23,009 nucleotides of DNA, taken from positions 1-23,009 of the forward strand of contig JAHFOM010000008.1 of assembly GCA_023261685.1 (NCBI GenBank), given 5' to 3'. Position numbers and translations under genes: made by a program. Positions 1-7,746 of the stretch are shown here, one piece after another. Numbering within the stretch: the first letter of the stretch is position 1; each line of letters opens with the position of its first letter. The stretch is from Candidatus Moraniibacteriota bacterium (GTDB lineage Bacteria > Patescibacteriota > Minisyncoccia > Moranbacterales > UBA1568). Below the pieces are notes generated by a model. It saw only the letters and a program-made list of their open reading frames with translations, made no database searches and was not told where the DNA came from.

Positions 1-1
1 G

Positions 2-1957
2 GACTGGATAGAGCAGGAGCAGGAGCGCGGTATCACGATTACGTCCGCCGCCACGACTTGTTTTTGGAAGGGGCATCATATCAATATTATCGATACCCCG
101 GGGCACGTGGACTTCACGGTAGAGGTCGAGCGATCTTTGCGGGTGCTCGACGGCGGTGTCGTCGTGTTTGACGGTAAAGAAGGTGTAGAACCGCAGTCAG
201 AGACTGTTTGGCGTCAGGCGGAAAAATACAAAGTGCCTCGGATGTGTTTTATCAACAAGATCGACAAAGAAGGAGCTGTTTTCGAAGAAGCGCTCGAATC
301 TATCTGGAATCGTCTGACTCCGCATGCCGTTGCCATCCAATACCCGATGGGATTGCGCGGGGATTTCTATGGATTGATCGATCTGATGACGATGAAGGCA
401 TATACGTTCGAGGGAAATATGGGAGAAAAAGTTATCGAAGGAGAGATTCCGGAAGAATACAGCGACCGTGCCAATATGTGGCGCGAAAAAATGGTAGAAA
501 AGATTTCTGAAACGGATGATGCATTGACCGAAAAATATCTCAACGGTGAAGAAATTTCTGTCGATGAATTGAAGGCCGCTTTGCGCAAAGCGACTATCGA
601 TGTGCGCTTGCACCCGGTGTTTACCGGAACGGCACTCCGCAATAAGGGTGTTCAACTGATGCTTGATGCGGTGGTGGATTATCTGCCGTCGCCGGTGGAC
701 ATTCCTCCGGTTACGGGCATCAATATGAAGACTGATGCTCCCGAAATTCGTGAAACCAAAGATGATGCCCCGTTTGCAGCGTTGGCATTCAAGATCGCCA
801 CTGATCCGTTTGTCGGTCAGCTGACGTTTTTTCGCGTGTATTCGGGAACAGTCAAGGCGGGTTCGTATGTGTTGAATTCTACTAAGAATGAAAAAGAGCG
901 CATCGGACGCATTCTCCGTATGCACGCCAACCATCGCGAAGAAATCGATGAGCTGTCCGCCGGCGATATCGGAGCCTTGGTCGGTATGAAATTTACGACT
1001 ACCGGCAATACGCTTTGTGACCTTGATCGCCCCGTAATTCTTGAAACCATCACCTTTCCGGAACCGGTAATCGATATTGCCATTGAGCCGAAGACCAAGG
1101 CTGACCAAGAAAAAATGGGAGTAGCCTTGAAGAAATTATTGGAAGAAGACCCGACCTTCCGCGTCCATACCGATGAAGAAACGGCTCAGACTATTATGTC
1201 CGGTATGGGAGAATTACATCTTGATATTTTGGTAGATCGTATGAAACGTGAGTTCAAGGTAGAAGTGAATGTGGGCCGGCCACAGGTCGCTTACCGTGAA
1301 ACCATTCGGATGAAGGCGGAAGCTGAAGGAAAATATATCCGGCAGTCGGGTGGTCGCGGTCAGTATGGTCATTGTTGGATTCGTGTTGAACCGCAGGAAG
1401 AGCCGGGTATGGGGTATGAATTCCTGAATGAAGTCAAAGGTGGCGCTATTCCTCAGGAATTCATCAAGCCGATCGACAAAGGTATCCAGGAAGCAATGCA
1501 GACGGGCGTACTGGCCGGGTATCCGATGGTGGATATCAAGGCGACGGTGTATGATGGATCCTATCATGACGTCGATTCTTCAGAAGCGGCTTTTCGTATT
1601 GCCGGTTCAATGGCATTCAAAGAGGCTTGTCGTAAAGCCAAGGCGGTGATTCTTGAACCGATTATGAAAGCGGTAGTTATCACACCGGAGCAGTTTATGG
1701 GTGATATCGTCGGTGATATTTCTTCTAAGCGCGGTGTTATCAAAGAAATGCATGCTCGTGGCGAAGGAGCTTCGCAGGTCAAAGAAATCCATTCCGAAGT
1801 CCCGTTGTCTTCGATGTTCGGGTATGCGACTCAGATGCGCTCAATGTCACAGGGGCGTGCGAGCTATTCGATGGAATTCAGCCACTATGCGGAAGTGCCG
1901 ACGAATGTTGCCAACGAGATTATCGGCGCTCGCGCTACCAGCAGTGATGGCAAGTAG
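2..1957 (+). CDS. fusA: Elongation factor G (5' end outside window)
   Basis: GTPase that drives ribosomal translocation and, with RRF, ribosome recycling. The reading frame is open from base 2 and gives 651 residues; EF-G is usually about 690-700, so roughly the first 45, including the P-loop, lie upstream. Visible are switch I (RGITITSAAT), G3 (DTPGH), G4 (INKID) and the G5 region (TGTALRNKGVQ). Domain II and III follow (MGELHLDILVDRMKREF), then the domain IV signature GGRGQYGHCWIRVEP and a complete C-terminus ending in TAG. The first ATG in the window (base 107) is internal, since conserved G-domain sequence precedes it. It is followed by the promoter of a 23S rRNA gene, whose sarcin-ricin loop is the site that activates EF-G; the usual rpsL/rpsG/tuf neighbours are not seen downstream. 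Confidence 0.97.
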   Translation, partial: DWIEQEQERGITITSAATTCFWKGHHINIIDTPGHVDFTVEVERSLRVLDGGVVVFDGKEGVEPQSETVWRQAEKYKVPRMCFINKIDKEGAVFEEALESIWNRLTPHAVAIQYPMGLRGDFYGLIDLMTMKAYTFEGNMGEKVIEGEIPEEYSDRANMWREKMVEKISETDDALTEKYLNGEEISVDELKAALRKATIDVRLHPVFTGTALRNKGVQLMLDAVVDYLPSPVDIPPVTGINMKTDAPEIRETKDDAPFAALAFKIATDPFVGQLTFFRVYSGTVKAGSYVLNSTKNEKERIGRILRMHANHREEIDELSAGDIGALVGMKFTTTGNTLCDLDRPVILETITFPEPVIDIAIEPKTKADQEKMGVALKKLLEEDPTFRVHTDEETAQTIMSGMGELHLDILVDRMKREFKVEVNVGRPQVAYRETIRMKAEAEGKYIRQSGGRGQYGHCWIRVEPQEEPGMGYEFLNEVKGGAIPQEFIKPIDKGIQEAMQTGVLAGYPMVDIKATVYDGSYHDVDSSEAAFRIAGSMAFKEACRKAKAVILEPIMKAVVITPEQFMGDIVGDISSKRGVIKEMHARGEGASQVKEIHSEVPLSSMFGYATQMRSMSQGRASYSMEFSHYAEVPTNVANEIIGARATSSDGK

Positions 1958-2015
1958 TATGAAGTAGCCCCGTGCTACCTGTCTTTTGGAGACACTCTCG
2001 CTTATTTCTGACAGG

Positions 2016-2051
2016 CCCGCCCGCATCGCTACGCGAAGCGTTGCGGGCGGG
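2016..2051. repeat. GC-rich palindrome between fusA and the rRNA promoter
   Basis: Two 15-nt arms (CCCGCCCGCATCGCT at 2016-2030 and its near-complement at 2037-2051) pair with one T-T mismatch around the loop ACGCGA. It is much more GC-rich than its surroundings. It has no T-run after it, because the -35 box starts two bases downstream. It could end fusA transcription weakly, or be a copy of a dispersed REP-like palindrome. No second copy is seen in this window. Confidence 0.75.
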
Positions 2052-2053
2052 GG

Positions 2054-2082
2054 TTGACAACTTATATTCTATTGCGTACTAT
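2054..2082 (+). promoter_or_regulatory. Promoter of the 23S-5S rRNA unit
   Basis: TTGACA at 2054-2059, a 17-nt spacer, and TACTAT at 2077-2082. The -35 is consensus and the -10 matches 4 of 6. It is the only strong sigma70-type promoter seen between fusA and the 23S gene. It implies an rRNA leader of about 390 nt and shows that the 23S is transcribed without a 16S gene in front. Confidence 0.75.
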
Positions 2083-2188
2083 GGACAGTACGAGCCAAAA
2101 ATCACCTAGCTTAAAGGCTCCAAAGAACATTTGATGAAACTTCAAGAAATAACCTAACGCGTGCGCATATTGTGAGGAGATAACAGTC

Positions 2189-2212
2189 TCTCCCGAGGGG
2201 AGATTTTTGTTT
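2189..2212 (+). terminator. Terminator-like hairpin inside the rRNA leader
   Basis: TCTCCC (2189-2194), loop GAG, GGGAGA (2198-2203), followed at once by TTTTTGTTT. This is the form of an intrinsic terminator, about 110 nt downstream of the rRNA promoter. If active, transcription of the 23S would need read-through or antitermination. The stem is short (6 bp), so it may be weak. Confidence 0.5.
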
Positions 2213-2382
2213 CCGCAGAAGTGCCTTAACAACTTATGTCTTTTTCGAGATGGTCACGTATCGCATGGCAGCGGAAAGCGATCAGATTGTTTCGAGATAG
2301 TCTAAAATGTATGTAAAGGTCAAGCAAATTCAACGAAGAAAGCAGTGAAAAAGTAAAACCGTCTTCAGAGTGGAGTCGGTCG

Positions 2383-2403
2383 AGCATTCTTCACTGTTAA
2401 CCG
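2383..2403 (+). other. Left arm of the 23S processing stem
   Basis: These 21 nt (AGCATTCTTCACTGTTAACCG) are complementary to 6227-6247 downstream of the 23S, with a single G-U wobble. Flanking stems of this kind bring the two ends of pre-23S rRNA together and are cut by RNase III in well-studied bacteria. Enzyme and cut sites here are inferred. Confidence 0.8.
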
Positions 2404-2972
2404 ATCGCAACACCGATGCATGAATCGTTTATGCAAATAAACGACTCGTGAATTTTTGGTGTTGCGAGAGAAAAAAGAAGGTTACTTAACGCATGGTGTG
2501 GATGCCTTGACTGAAGCAAGCGATGAAGGACGTAGGAGGCTGCGATAAGCCTCGGGGAGCTGTCAACCAAGCTTTGATCCGGGGATTTCCGAATGGGGCA
2601 ACCCTTCCACTTTTTAGTGGAAAACCGTATCTGAATTCATAGGATACGGTAGCGCACCCTGGGAATTGAAACATCTTAGTACCAGGAGGAAAAGAAATTA
2701 ATAAAGATTCCGTAAGTAGTGGCGAGCGAACGCGGAATAGCCTAAACCACCGAGCTTGCTCGTGTGGGGTTGCAGGGCTTGTAGACTCGATTGATCGGGG
2801 TCGTCGTATTTCTGTTAGCAAAATGTTCTGGAAAGAACAACCAAAGAGGGTAATAGTCCCGTATGTGAAAACGAGAATACCACGATGTACAAGTACCTAA
2901 GTAGGGCGGGGCCGGAGAAACCCCGTTTGAATCTGGGAGCACTAACTTCCAAGGCTAAATATTGCTTCAGAT

Positions 2973-3009
<37 letters not shown>

Positions 3010-4741
3010 CATCCCGATAAGGGAGGTGAAATAGAACTGAAACTCCATGCTAACGAAGAGTGGGAGCCTGTCGCAAGACGGGTGACCGCGTGCTTTTTGC
3101 AGCACGATCCAACGAGTTAGTTTTACGCGGTTTGTCTAAGGGATGACGAATTCCGGAGACAGAGTGAAAGCGAGCCTGAATAGGGCGACCATTGATCGCG
3201 TGGACTAGACCCGAAGCCAGACGAGCTACATATGAGCAGGGTGAAGCGTGGGTAAAACCACGTGGAGGCCCGCACCCACTCACTGTGCAACATGAGGGGA
3301 TGACTTGTGTGTAGGGGAGAAATTCCAATCGAGTTTGGCAATAGCTGGTTCTCTCTGAAATAGCTTGAGGGCTAGCGTCTTGTAAATTGTACCCAAGGGG
3401 TAGAGCTACTGGATGAGAATTCGCGGTTCGCCGTAGGATTTTCAACCAAACTCCGAATACTTGTGGTATCTACCAAGGCAGTCAGTACTCCGGGGCTAAG
3501 CTCGGAGCACAAAAGGGGAACAGCCCAGACCGTCAGCTAAGGTCCCTAAATCTGTATTAAGTGGAAAAGGAAGTGAAGACTCTCAGACACTTAGGAGGTT
3601 GGCTTAGAAGCAGCAATCCTTTAAAGAGTGCGTAATAGCTCACTAATCTAGAGTCTTCGCGCCGACAATGTAACGGGGCTAAATACAGTACCGAAGCTAC
3701 GGATTGTATCGCAAGATACAGTGGTAAGAGAGCGTCCCATACGCACTGAAGCGGGAGGGTGACCGACCGTGGAGTGTATGGAAGTGAGAATGTTGGAATG
3801 AGTAACCGCAATTGAGGTGAGAGCCCTCAACATCGCAAGTCCGAGGTTTCCTGGGCCATGGTGATCATCCCAGGGTTAGTCGGTCCTAAGGCGAGGCTGA
3901 AAGGCGTAGTCGATGGACATCAGGTTAATATTCCTGAACTATTTGCATATTCGAAGGAGAGACGCGTCTCTGTACTTCTTGCCCCTTATTGGATTGGGGT
4001 TTGGTCTCTGAAGACGTTGCGCAGGCAAATCCACGCAACACTAGTCTGATGGAGATCGACGAAGTCTCACTACGGTGAGATGAAGGAGAGGGAGCGGGGC
4101 GCCAGGAAAATCTTCTAAGGTTCGTATGCAAGTATCCGTACCGCAAACCGACACAGGTGGACTGGGCGAGTAGCCTAAGATGAACGGGAGAGAATTCGTT
4201 AAGGAACTCGGCAAAAAAGCTAGGCGTACGTTTGCAATATGCCTTGCCGATCGCAAGATCGGCCGCAGCTAAAGTTTTCCAAGCGACTGTTTACCAAAAA
4301 CACAGGTCTCTGCGAACCCGTAAGGGGAAGTATAGGGGCTGACACCTGACCAGTGCTGGAACGTTAACGGGAGCGGTTCACGCCAATCCCCGAAGCGCCA
4401 GTGAACGTCGGCGATAACTATAATCGTCCTAAGGTAGCGAAATTCCTTGTCAGGTAAATTCTGACCCGCATGAAAGGTGTAACGACTTGGAAACTGTCTC
4501 AACGAACATCCCGGTGAAATTGCAATGACGGTAAAGATGCCGTCGACCTACAGCTAGACGAAAAGACCCCATGGAGCTTTACTATAACTTGGTATTGAAT
4601 TAAAGTTTGTGTTGCCGAGCATAGGTGGAAGACTGTGAAGTTCTGCTTTCGGGCGGAATGGAGTCGACAAGTGGAATACCACCCTGCAGAGATTTTAATT
4701 CTAACCCGCGGCCATTATCTGGTCGGGGGACAGTGCCTGGT

Positions 4742-4773
<32 letters not shown>

Positions 4774-4994
4774 GTGCAACGGAGGCGTTTACTAAGGTTG
4801 ACTAGGTCCGGATGGAAATCGGGCCGATAGCGCAAAAGCATAAGTCAGCTTTACTGAGAGACCGATCAGTCGATCAGTTACGAAAGTAGAATTTAGTGAA
4901 CCGACCATCACTCGTAGGAGTGTGGAAGATCATCAGATAAAAGTTACCCTGGGGATAACAGGCTGATCTTGCCCAAGAGTCCATATCGACGGCA

Positions 4995-5036
<42 letters not shown>

Positions 5037-5164
5037 GAGAAGCTCCCAAGGGTTTGGCTGTTCGCCAATTAAAGCGGTACGCGAGCTGGGTTCAAACCGT
5101 CGTGAGACAGGTTGGTTTCCTATCTGCTGTAGGCGTGTGTTGCTTGAGAGAATTCTTTCCTAGT

Positions 5165-5970
5165 AAAATTATTGCTACTTTACGAAGAGATTCGTAATGA
5201 CAATGTGGCTAATAACGGTGGAACCTTCATAAGTTTTCTGGCATATGGAACAACGGCGGACCTCGGTCGGTCCAATGTGATATAATAGCTTGAGGACCAG
5301 AAATTTTTTAAGGCAATACCGTGGGAAGTCGATCGAAAATTGATTTAGCGTACATTGCGGGATTTCTTGATGGAGATGGGAGCTTGATGCTTCAACTCAA
5401 GAAGCGGACAGATAGTCATAGAGGCATTCGCTTCATGGCTACCGTGTGCTTTTATCAGGATTCCCGGCACGACAAACCGTTGTCGTGGATTCGAGACGTG
5501 TTCGAAGTAGGGTATCTATCCCATCGCAATGATGGAATGACCGAACTTCGAATCAATGGCTACAAGCAGATCAGGACTATCCTGAAAAGTTTGTTACCGC
5601 ACATCCGATTCAAGAAAATCCAGGCAGAAGCTCTGTGCATAGCATGTGAGATTCTCTGTCGCGGAACAATAAAAACGCTGAAGAAAGAGGATTTGCAGCG
5701 CTTAGTCGATCTGATCCTGGTGATACAGCAAGAAAACTATGTCACTAAGAGAAAGAAGACGAAAAGTGAGCTATGTAAAATCCTAGATTTGACCCCGTAA
5801 CGACTTGTTTCAGTTTCAAAGTGAGCTGAACGGACTCCTTTTTTTCCGGAAAGTCCGATACCTATAGTATCGGACAGGAGGGAGGGGGTAATACGCCAAC
5901 ACCCTCGCTTTGTTTTTTGCAAAGACGGGTGAAGATATAGTCTGTGCTCCTAGAAATAGGGGAATCAACG
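5165..5970 (+). mobile_element. Group I intron in the 23S sarcin-ricin loop
   Basis: This 806-nt insertion fits group I splicing rules: exon 1 ends in U (5164), the intron ends in G (5970), and removal restores the conserved rRNA. Core elements can be read. A TTACGAA-GAGA-TTCGTAA hairpin (5180-5197) fits P2. ACGGT (about 5214) and ACCGT (about 5318) could form P4. P7 is ACGGACT (5830-5836) with AGTCTGT (5939-5945). The classic S-element AAGATATAGTC is at 5932-5942. P9 is CTCCTA-GAAA-TAGGGG (5947-5962). P1 may use TAGT of exon 1 with GCTA at 5174-5177. P3 and P8 were not assigned with confidence. The endonuclease ORF sits between the P4 region and P7, probably as a P6 extension. The subgroup is not assigned. 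Confidence 0.9.
5321..5800 (+). CDS. LAGLIDADG homing endonuclease, I-CreI-like, intron-encoded
   Basis: Expected to cut intron-less 23S genes at the sarcin-ricin loop site and so spread the intron. The product is 159 residues with one LAGLIDADG motif (YIAGFLDGDGS, residues 11-21), so it should act as a homodimer. Compared from memory with I-CreI (163 residues), the spacing of key positions is kept: metal-binding Asp19 (I-CreI D20), Gln46 (Q47) and Lys98 (K98). The segments FEVGYLSHRND, LLPHIRFKKIQAEAL and the C-terminal KTKSELCKIL also match the I-CreI pattern. The start is GTG at 5321; no ATG precedes the motif in frame and no Shine-Dalgarno is seen, so translation from the rRNA precursor may be weak. 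The frame is intact, which suggests recent activity. Cleavage specificity is inferred from position. Confidence 0.93.
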   Translation: MGSRSKIDLAYIAGFLDGDGSLMLQLKKRTDSHRGIRFMATVCFYQDSRHDKPLSWIRDVFEVGYLSHRNDGMTELRINGYKQIRTILKSLLPHIRFKKIQAEALCIACEILCRGTIKTLKKEDLQRLVDLILVIQQENYVTKRKKTKSELCKILDLTP

Positions 5971-6049
5971 ACGAGAGGACCGGAAAGAACGAACCTCTGG
6001 TGTACGAGCTGTTCCGCCAGGAGCACTGCTCGGTAGCTACGTTCGGGTA

Positions 6050-6082
<33 letters not shown>

Positions 6083-6226
6083 AAGCTCAAGATAAGGCAA
6101 CATCTCTGGATTTATCCAGAGAAGATTTCCTAGAAGATGACTAGGTTGATAGGCTACAGATGTAAGTCCCGAGAGGGATTCAGTCGAGTAGTACTAATAA
6201 ATTTATTCAACTTTCTTTTTTCCCTA

Positions 6227-6247
6227 CGGTTAACAGTGAAGAGTGCT
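6227..6247 (+). other. Right arm of the 23S processing stem
   Basis: CGGTTAACAGTGAAGAGTGCT pairs with 2383-2403 (20 Watson-Crick pairs plus one wobble). It lies just after the T-rich tract (about 6213-6221) that pairs with the A-rich tract in front of the 23S. Confidence 0.8.
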
Positions 6248-6332
6248 TGTGATATACATTCGATAGACAAATGACAAAATTTTTGAGGGGTCGGCGCCTC
6301 TAATGATAGGGTCGCCAGATTTTTCAAAATAT

Positions 6333-6448
6333 AATTCTCGGTGCTTCTAGCGGGATGGCAACACCTGTTCCCATACCGAACACAGCCGTTAAGCATCTTA
6401 GCGCCGATGGTAGCCTTCAGTGGCAAGAGTAGGTCAGTGCCGAGAATT
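6333..6448 (+). rRNA. rrf: 5S ribosomal RNA
   Basis: About 116 nt with the conserved blocks CCATACCGAACACAG and TTAGCGCCGATGGTAG, closed by AATTCTCGG/CCGAGAATT at the ends. The pairing continues outside the mature molecule: TTTTCAAAA (6321-6329) matches TTTTGAAAA (6452-6460), with one mismatch between the blocks, giving a processing stem of about 21 bp. It lies about 117 nt after the 23S end, and the spacer has no tRNA. Exact ends are estimated. Confidence 0.95.
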
Positions 6449-6460
6449 ATGTTTTGAAAA

Positions 6461-6635
6461 GCAATTTCCACTCCGGCGGTTGGCCGGGTACTTTGTGAGT
6501 TCGAACCGAAATACTTCGCTCTCCAGCACATCCTGTGAGTGCAGCTCTCCTGTAGGCGAGCGTGAAGAACAGCCTTCTGCAGAATACGATACGGATACTC
6601 CACACAAGGCTCTCAACGGGCAAGGTTTTTTTGTG
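6461..6635. other. Hairpin-rich spacer after the 5S gene
   Basis: No gene is supported here. Visible structures are CCGGC-GGTTG-GCCGG (6473-6487), CACA-TCC-TGTG (6527-6537) inside a wider CGCTC (6517-6521)/GAGCG (6558-6562) pairing, and the palindrome GTTCGAAC. No clear terminator with a T-run follows the rRNA genes; a T7 run at about 6626-6632 lacks a strong stem. The block could be a structured RNA on either strand or decayed sequence. Confidence 0.35.
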
Positions 6636-6644
6636 TGGTATACT
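6636..6644 (+). promoter_or_regulatory. Extended -10 promoter for the 6677 gene
   Basis: TGG directly before TATACT (6639-6644) makes an extended -10 element. No good -35 is found 16-18 nt upstream. The start codon is 32 nt downstream, which fits. Confidence 0.6.
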
Positions 6645-6676
6645 GGAAAAGATATGAATATCGTAAAGGAGTTTCT

Positions 6677-7525
6677 ATGGCATTGTCCCGAAAAATGAAA
6701 CAGTTTGTCATCGCTGGCATCTCTGCCCTGTCGATAGTATTGATCGCTATCGGGATATATTTTTCTTTTTTGAAACCGCCGGAAACTTGTTTTGACGGCC
6801 GGCAGAATCAAGACGAACAAGGCGTAGATTGCGGTGGAACCTGTCAGGCGGTCTGCAAGGAAAACATTACCGCTCTCCCCGTGGAAATTACGGAGATTGC
6901 TTTTGTACAAAGCCGTAATGGTCAGTATGATATTTTGGGAAAAATTCACAATCCCAATGATGAAATTGGAGCCTCTACATTCGTTTACACCGCTCTGCTT
7001 AAGGATGGCGTCGGAAATGTCTTAGCAGTCCGATCGGGTAAGAGCTATATTCTTCCGCAAGAAAACAAGTATCTCCTCGAGCTCAATCTTCTCGCAGAGA
7101 CCGAACCGGTGACGGCATCTCTCGAGATAAGCGAGATCGAGTGGGAGCGGTTTTCAGGGTTTCAGGAAAAGCCGTCCATCAATATTTATCAAAAGCGGTA
7201 CAGTCCGATTTCTTCCGGTGCCGGTTTTGGTGAAGCATACGGACTTCTTTCCAATGAAAGTCCGTACGATTTTCGTTCGATTATCGTGCGAGTAATTTTG
7301 CGCGATGCCACTGGAAAGCCGCTGGCGTTCAATGCGACCGAGATGCGAACGGTCAAATCTCGTGAAGAGCGAGACTTTCGTTTGGTATGGCCGAGCGCTT
7401 TTTCGGGAACGGTAGAGAGGATTGAGATGGAGGTAGACGCCGATGTCTATCATTCGGACAATTTTATACGCCAGTATCTGCCTGGCGGGAGATATCAGGA
7501 ATTTATTTCGCCCAAAGCGTATTGA
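6677..7525 (+). CDS. Membrane-anchored extracytoplasmic protein with Cys cluster
   Basis: Function unknown. The product has 282 residues. ATG 6677 is chosen because AAGGAG lies 5 nt upstream, the best ribosome site in the window; a reading from 6635 would begin upstream of the promoter's -10. A short basic N-terminus precedes one hydrophobic segment (about residues 10-32), so the rest should lie outside the membrane. Right after it comes the cluster CFDGRQNQDEQGVDCGGTC plus a fourth Cys (C38, C52, C56, C60), resembling small calcium-binding or disulfide modules in secreted proteins. Two similar beta-rich units follow: YDILGKIHNPND with FVYTALLKDGVGN (about 84-115), and GLLSNESPYDFRS with VRVILRDATGK (about 190-220). 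They recall FxLYD-type beta-sandwich domains. No enzyme motif is seen. Confidence 0.85.
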   Translation: MALSRKMKQFVIAGISALSIVLIAIGIYFSFLKPPETCFDGRQNQDEQGVDCGGTCQAVCKENITALPVEITEIAFVQSRNGQYDILGKIHNPNDEIGASTFVYTALLKDGVGNVLAVRSGKSYILPQENKYLLELNLLAETEPVTASLEISEIEWERFSGFQEKPSINIYQKRYSPISSGAGFGEAYGLLSNESPYDFRSIIVRVILRDATGKPLAFNATEMRTVKSREERDFRLVWPSAFSGTVERIEMEVDADVYHSDNFIRQYLPGGRYQEFISPKAY

Positions 7526-7539
7526 AAAAACACAACTTT

Positions 7540-7712
7540 TCCCGCCAAATCGGGACCCCGCCGAGGCGGTGGCAAAGCACAAAAGCCAGACAAAAACACA
7601 AAACACAACTCGCAAAAGCACAAAGAGTGGAAAATTTTATTTGTGTTTTTATTTTTTTTGGAAACTGTGTTTTGTTTAGTTCTTTGTATTCTGGGCTTTG
7701 GATTTTTTATTC
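7540..7712. repeat. A/T-biased imperfect palindrome tract
   Basis: The left half is A/C-rich with repeated words such as CAAAGCACAAA and CAAAACACA; the right half is its T/G-rich near-complement. Arms include AAAAACACAAA (7592-7602)/TTTGTGTTTTT (7640-7650), ACAAAACACA (7598-7607)/TGTGTTTTGT (7666-7675), and AAAGCCAGA (7582-7590)/TCTGGGCTTT (7690-7699). A small CCGCC-GA-GGCGG palindrome begins it. It may terminate the upstream gene. Confidence 0.6.
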
Positions 7713-7746
7713 GTGATGCCTGATTCTTAATTCATGGTCTCCATAC

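Larger units (their letters stand above)
2083..2479 (+). other. rRNA leader with several hairpins
   Basis: No gene is seen in these 397 nt. The leader holds TTTCCGC (2210-2216) complementary to GCGGAAA (2271-2277); the left arm of the 23S processing stem (2383-2403); and a hairpin closed by CGCAACACC (2406-2414) and GGTGTTGCG (2458-2466), with an inner CGTTTA/TAAACG stem. Just before the 23S start, AAAAAAGAA (2471-2479) is complementary to TTCTTTTTT downstream of the 23S 3' end. Confidence 0.6.

Noticed and set aside
2287..2315. Second rRNA promoter, TTGTTT-17-TATGTA
   Set aside because: The -10 is a poor match and the stronger promoter at 2054 suffices.
6434..6949. Minus-strand frame of 171 codons over the 5S end and the 6677 gene
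   Set aside because: It overlaps the 5S gene and is antisense to a well-supported coding gene with a strong ribosome site.
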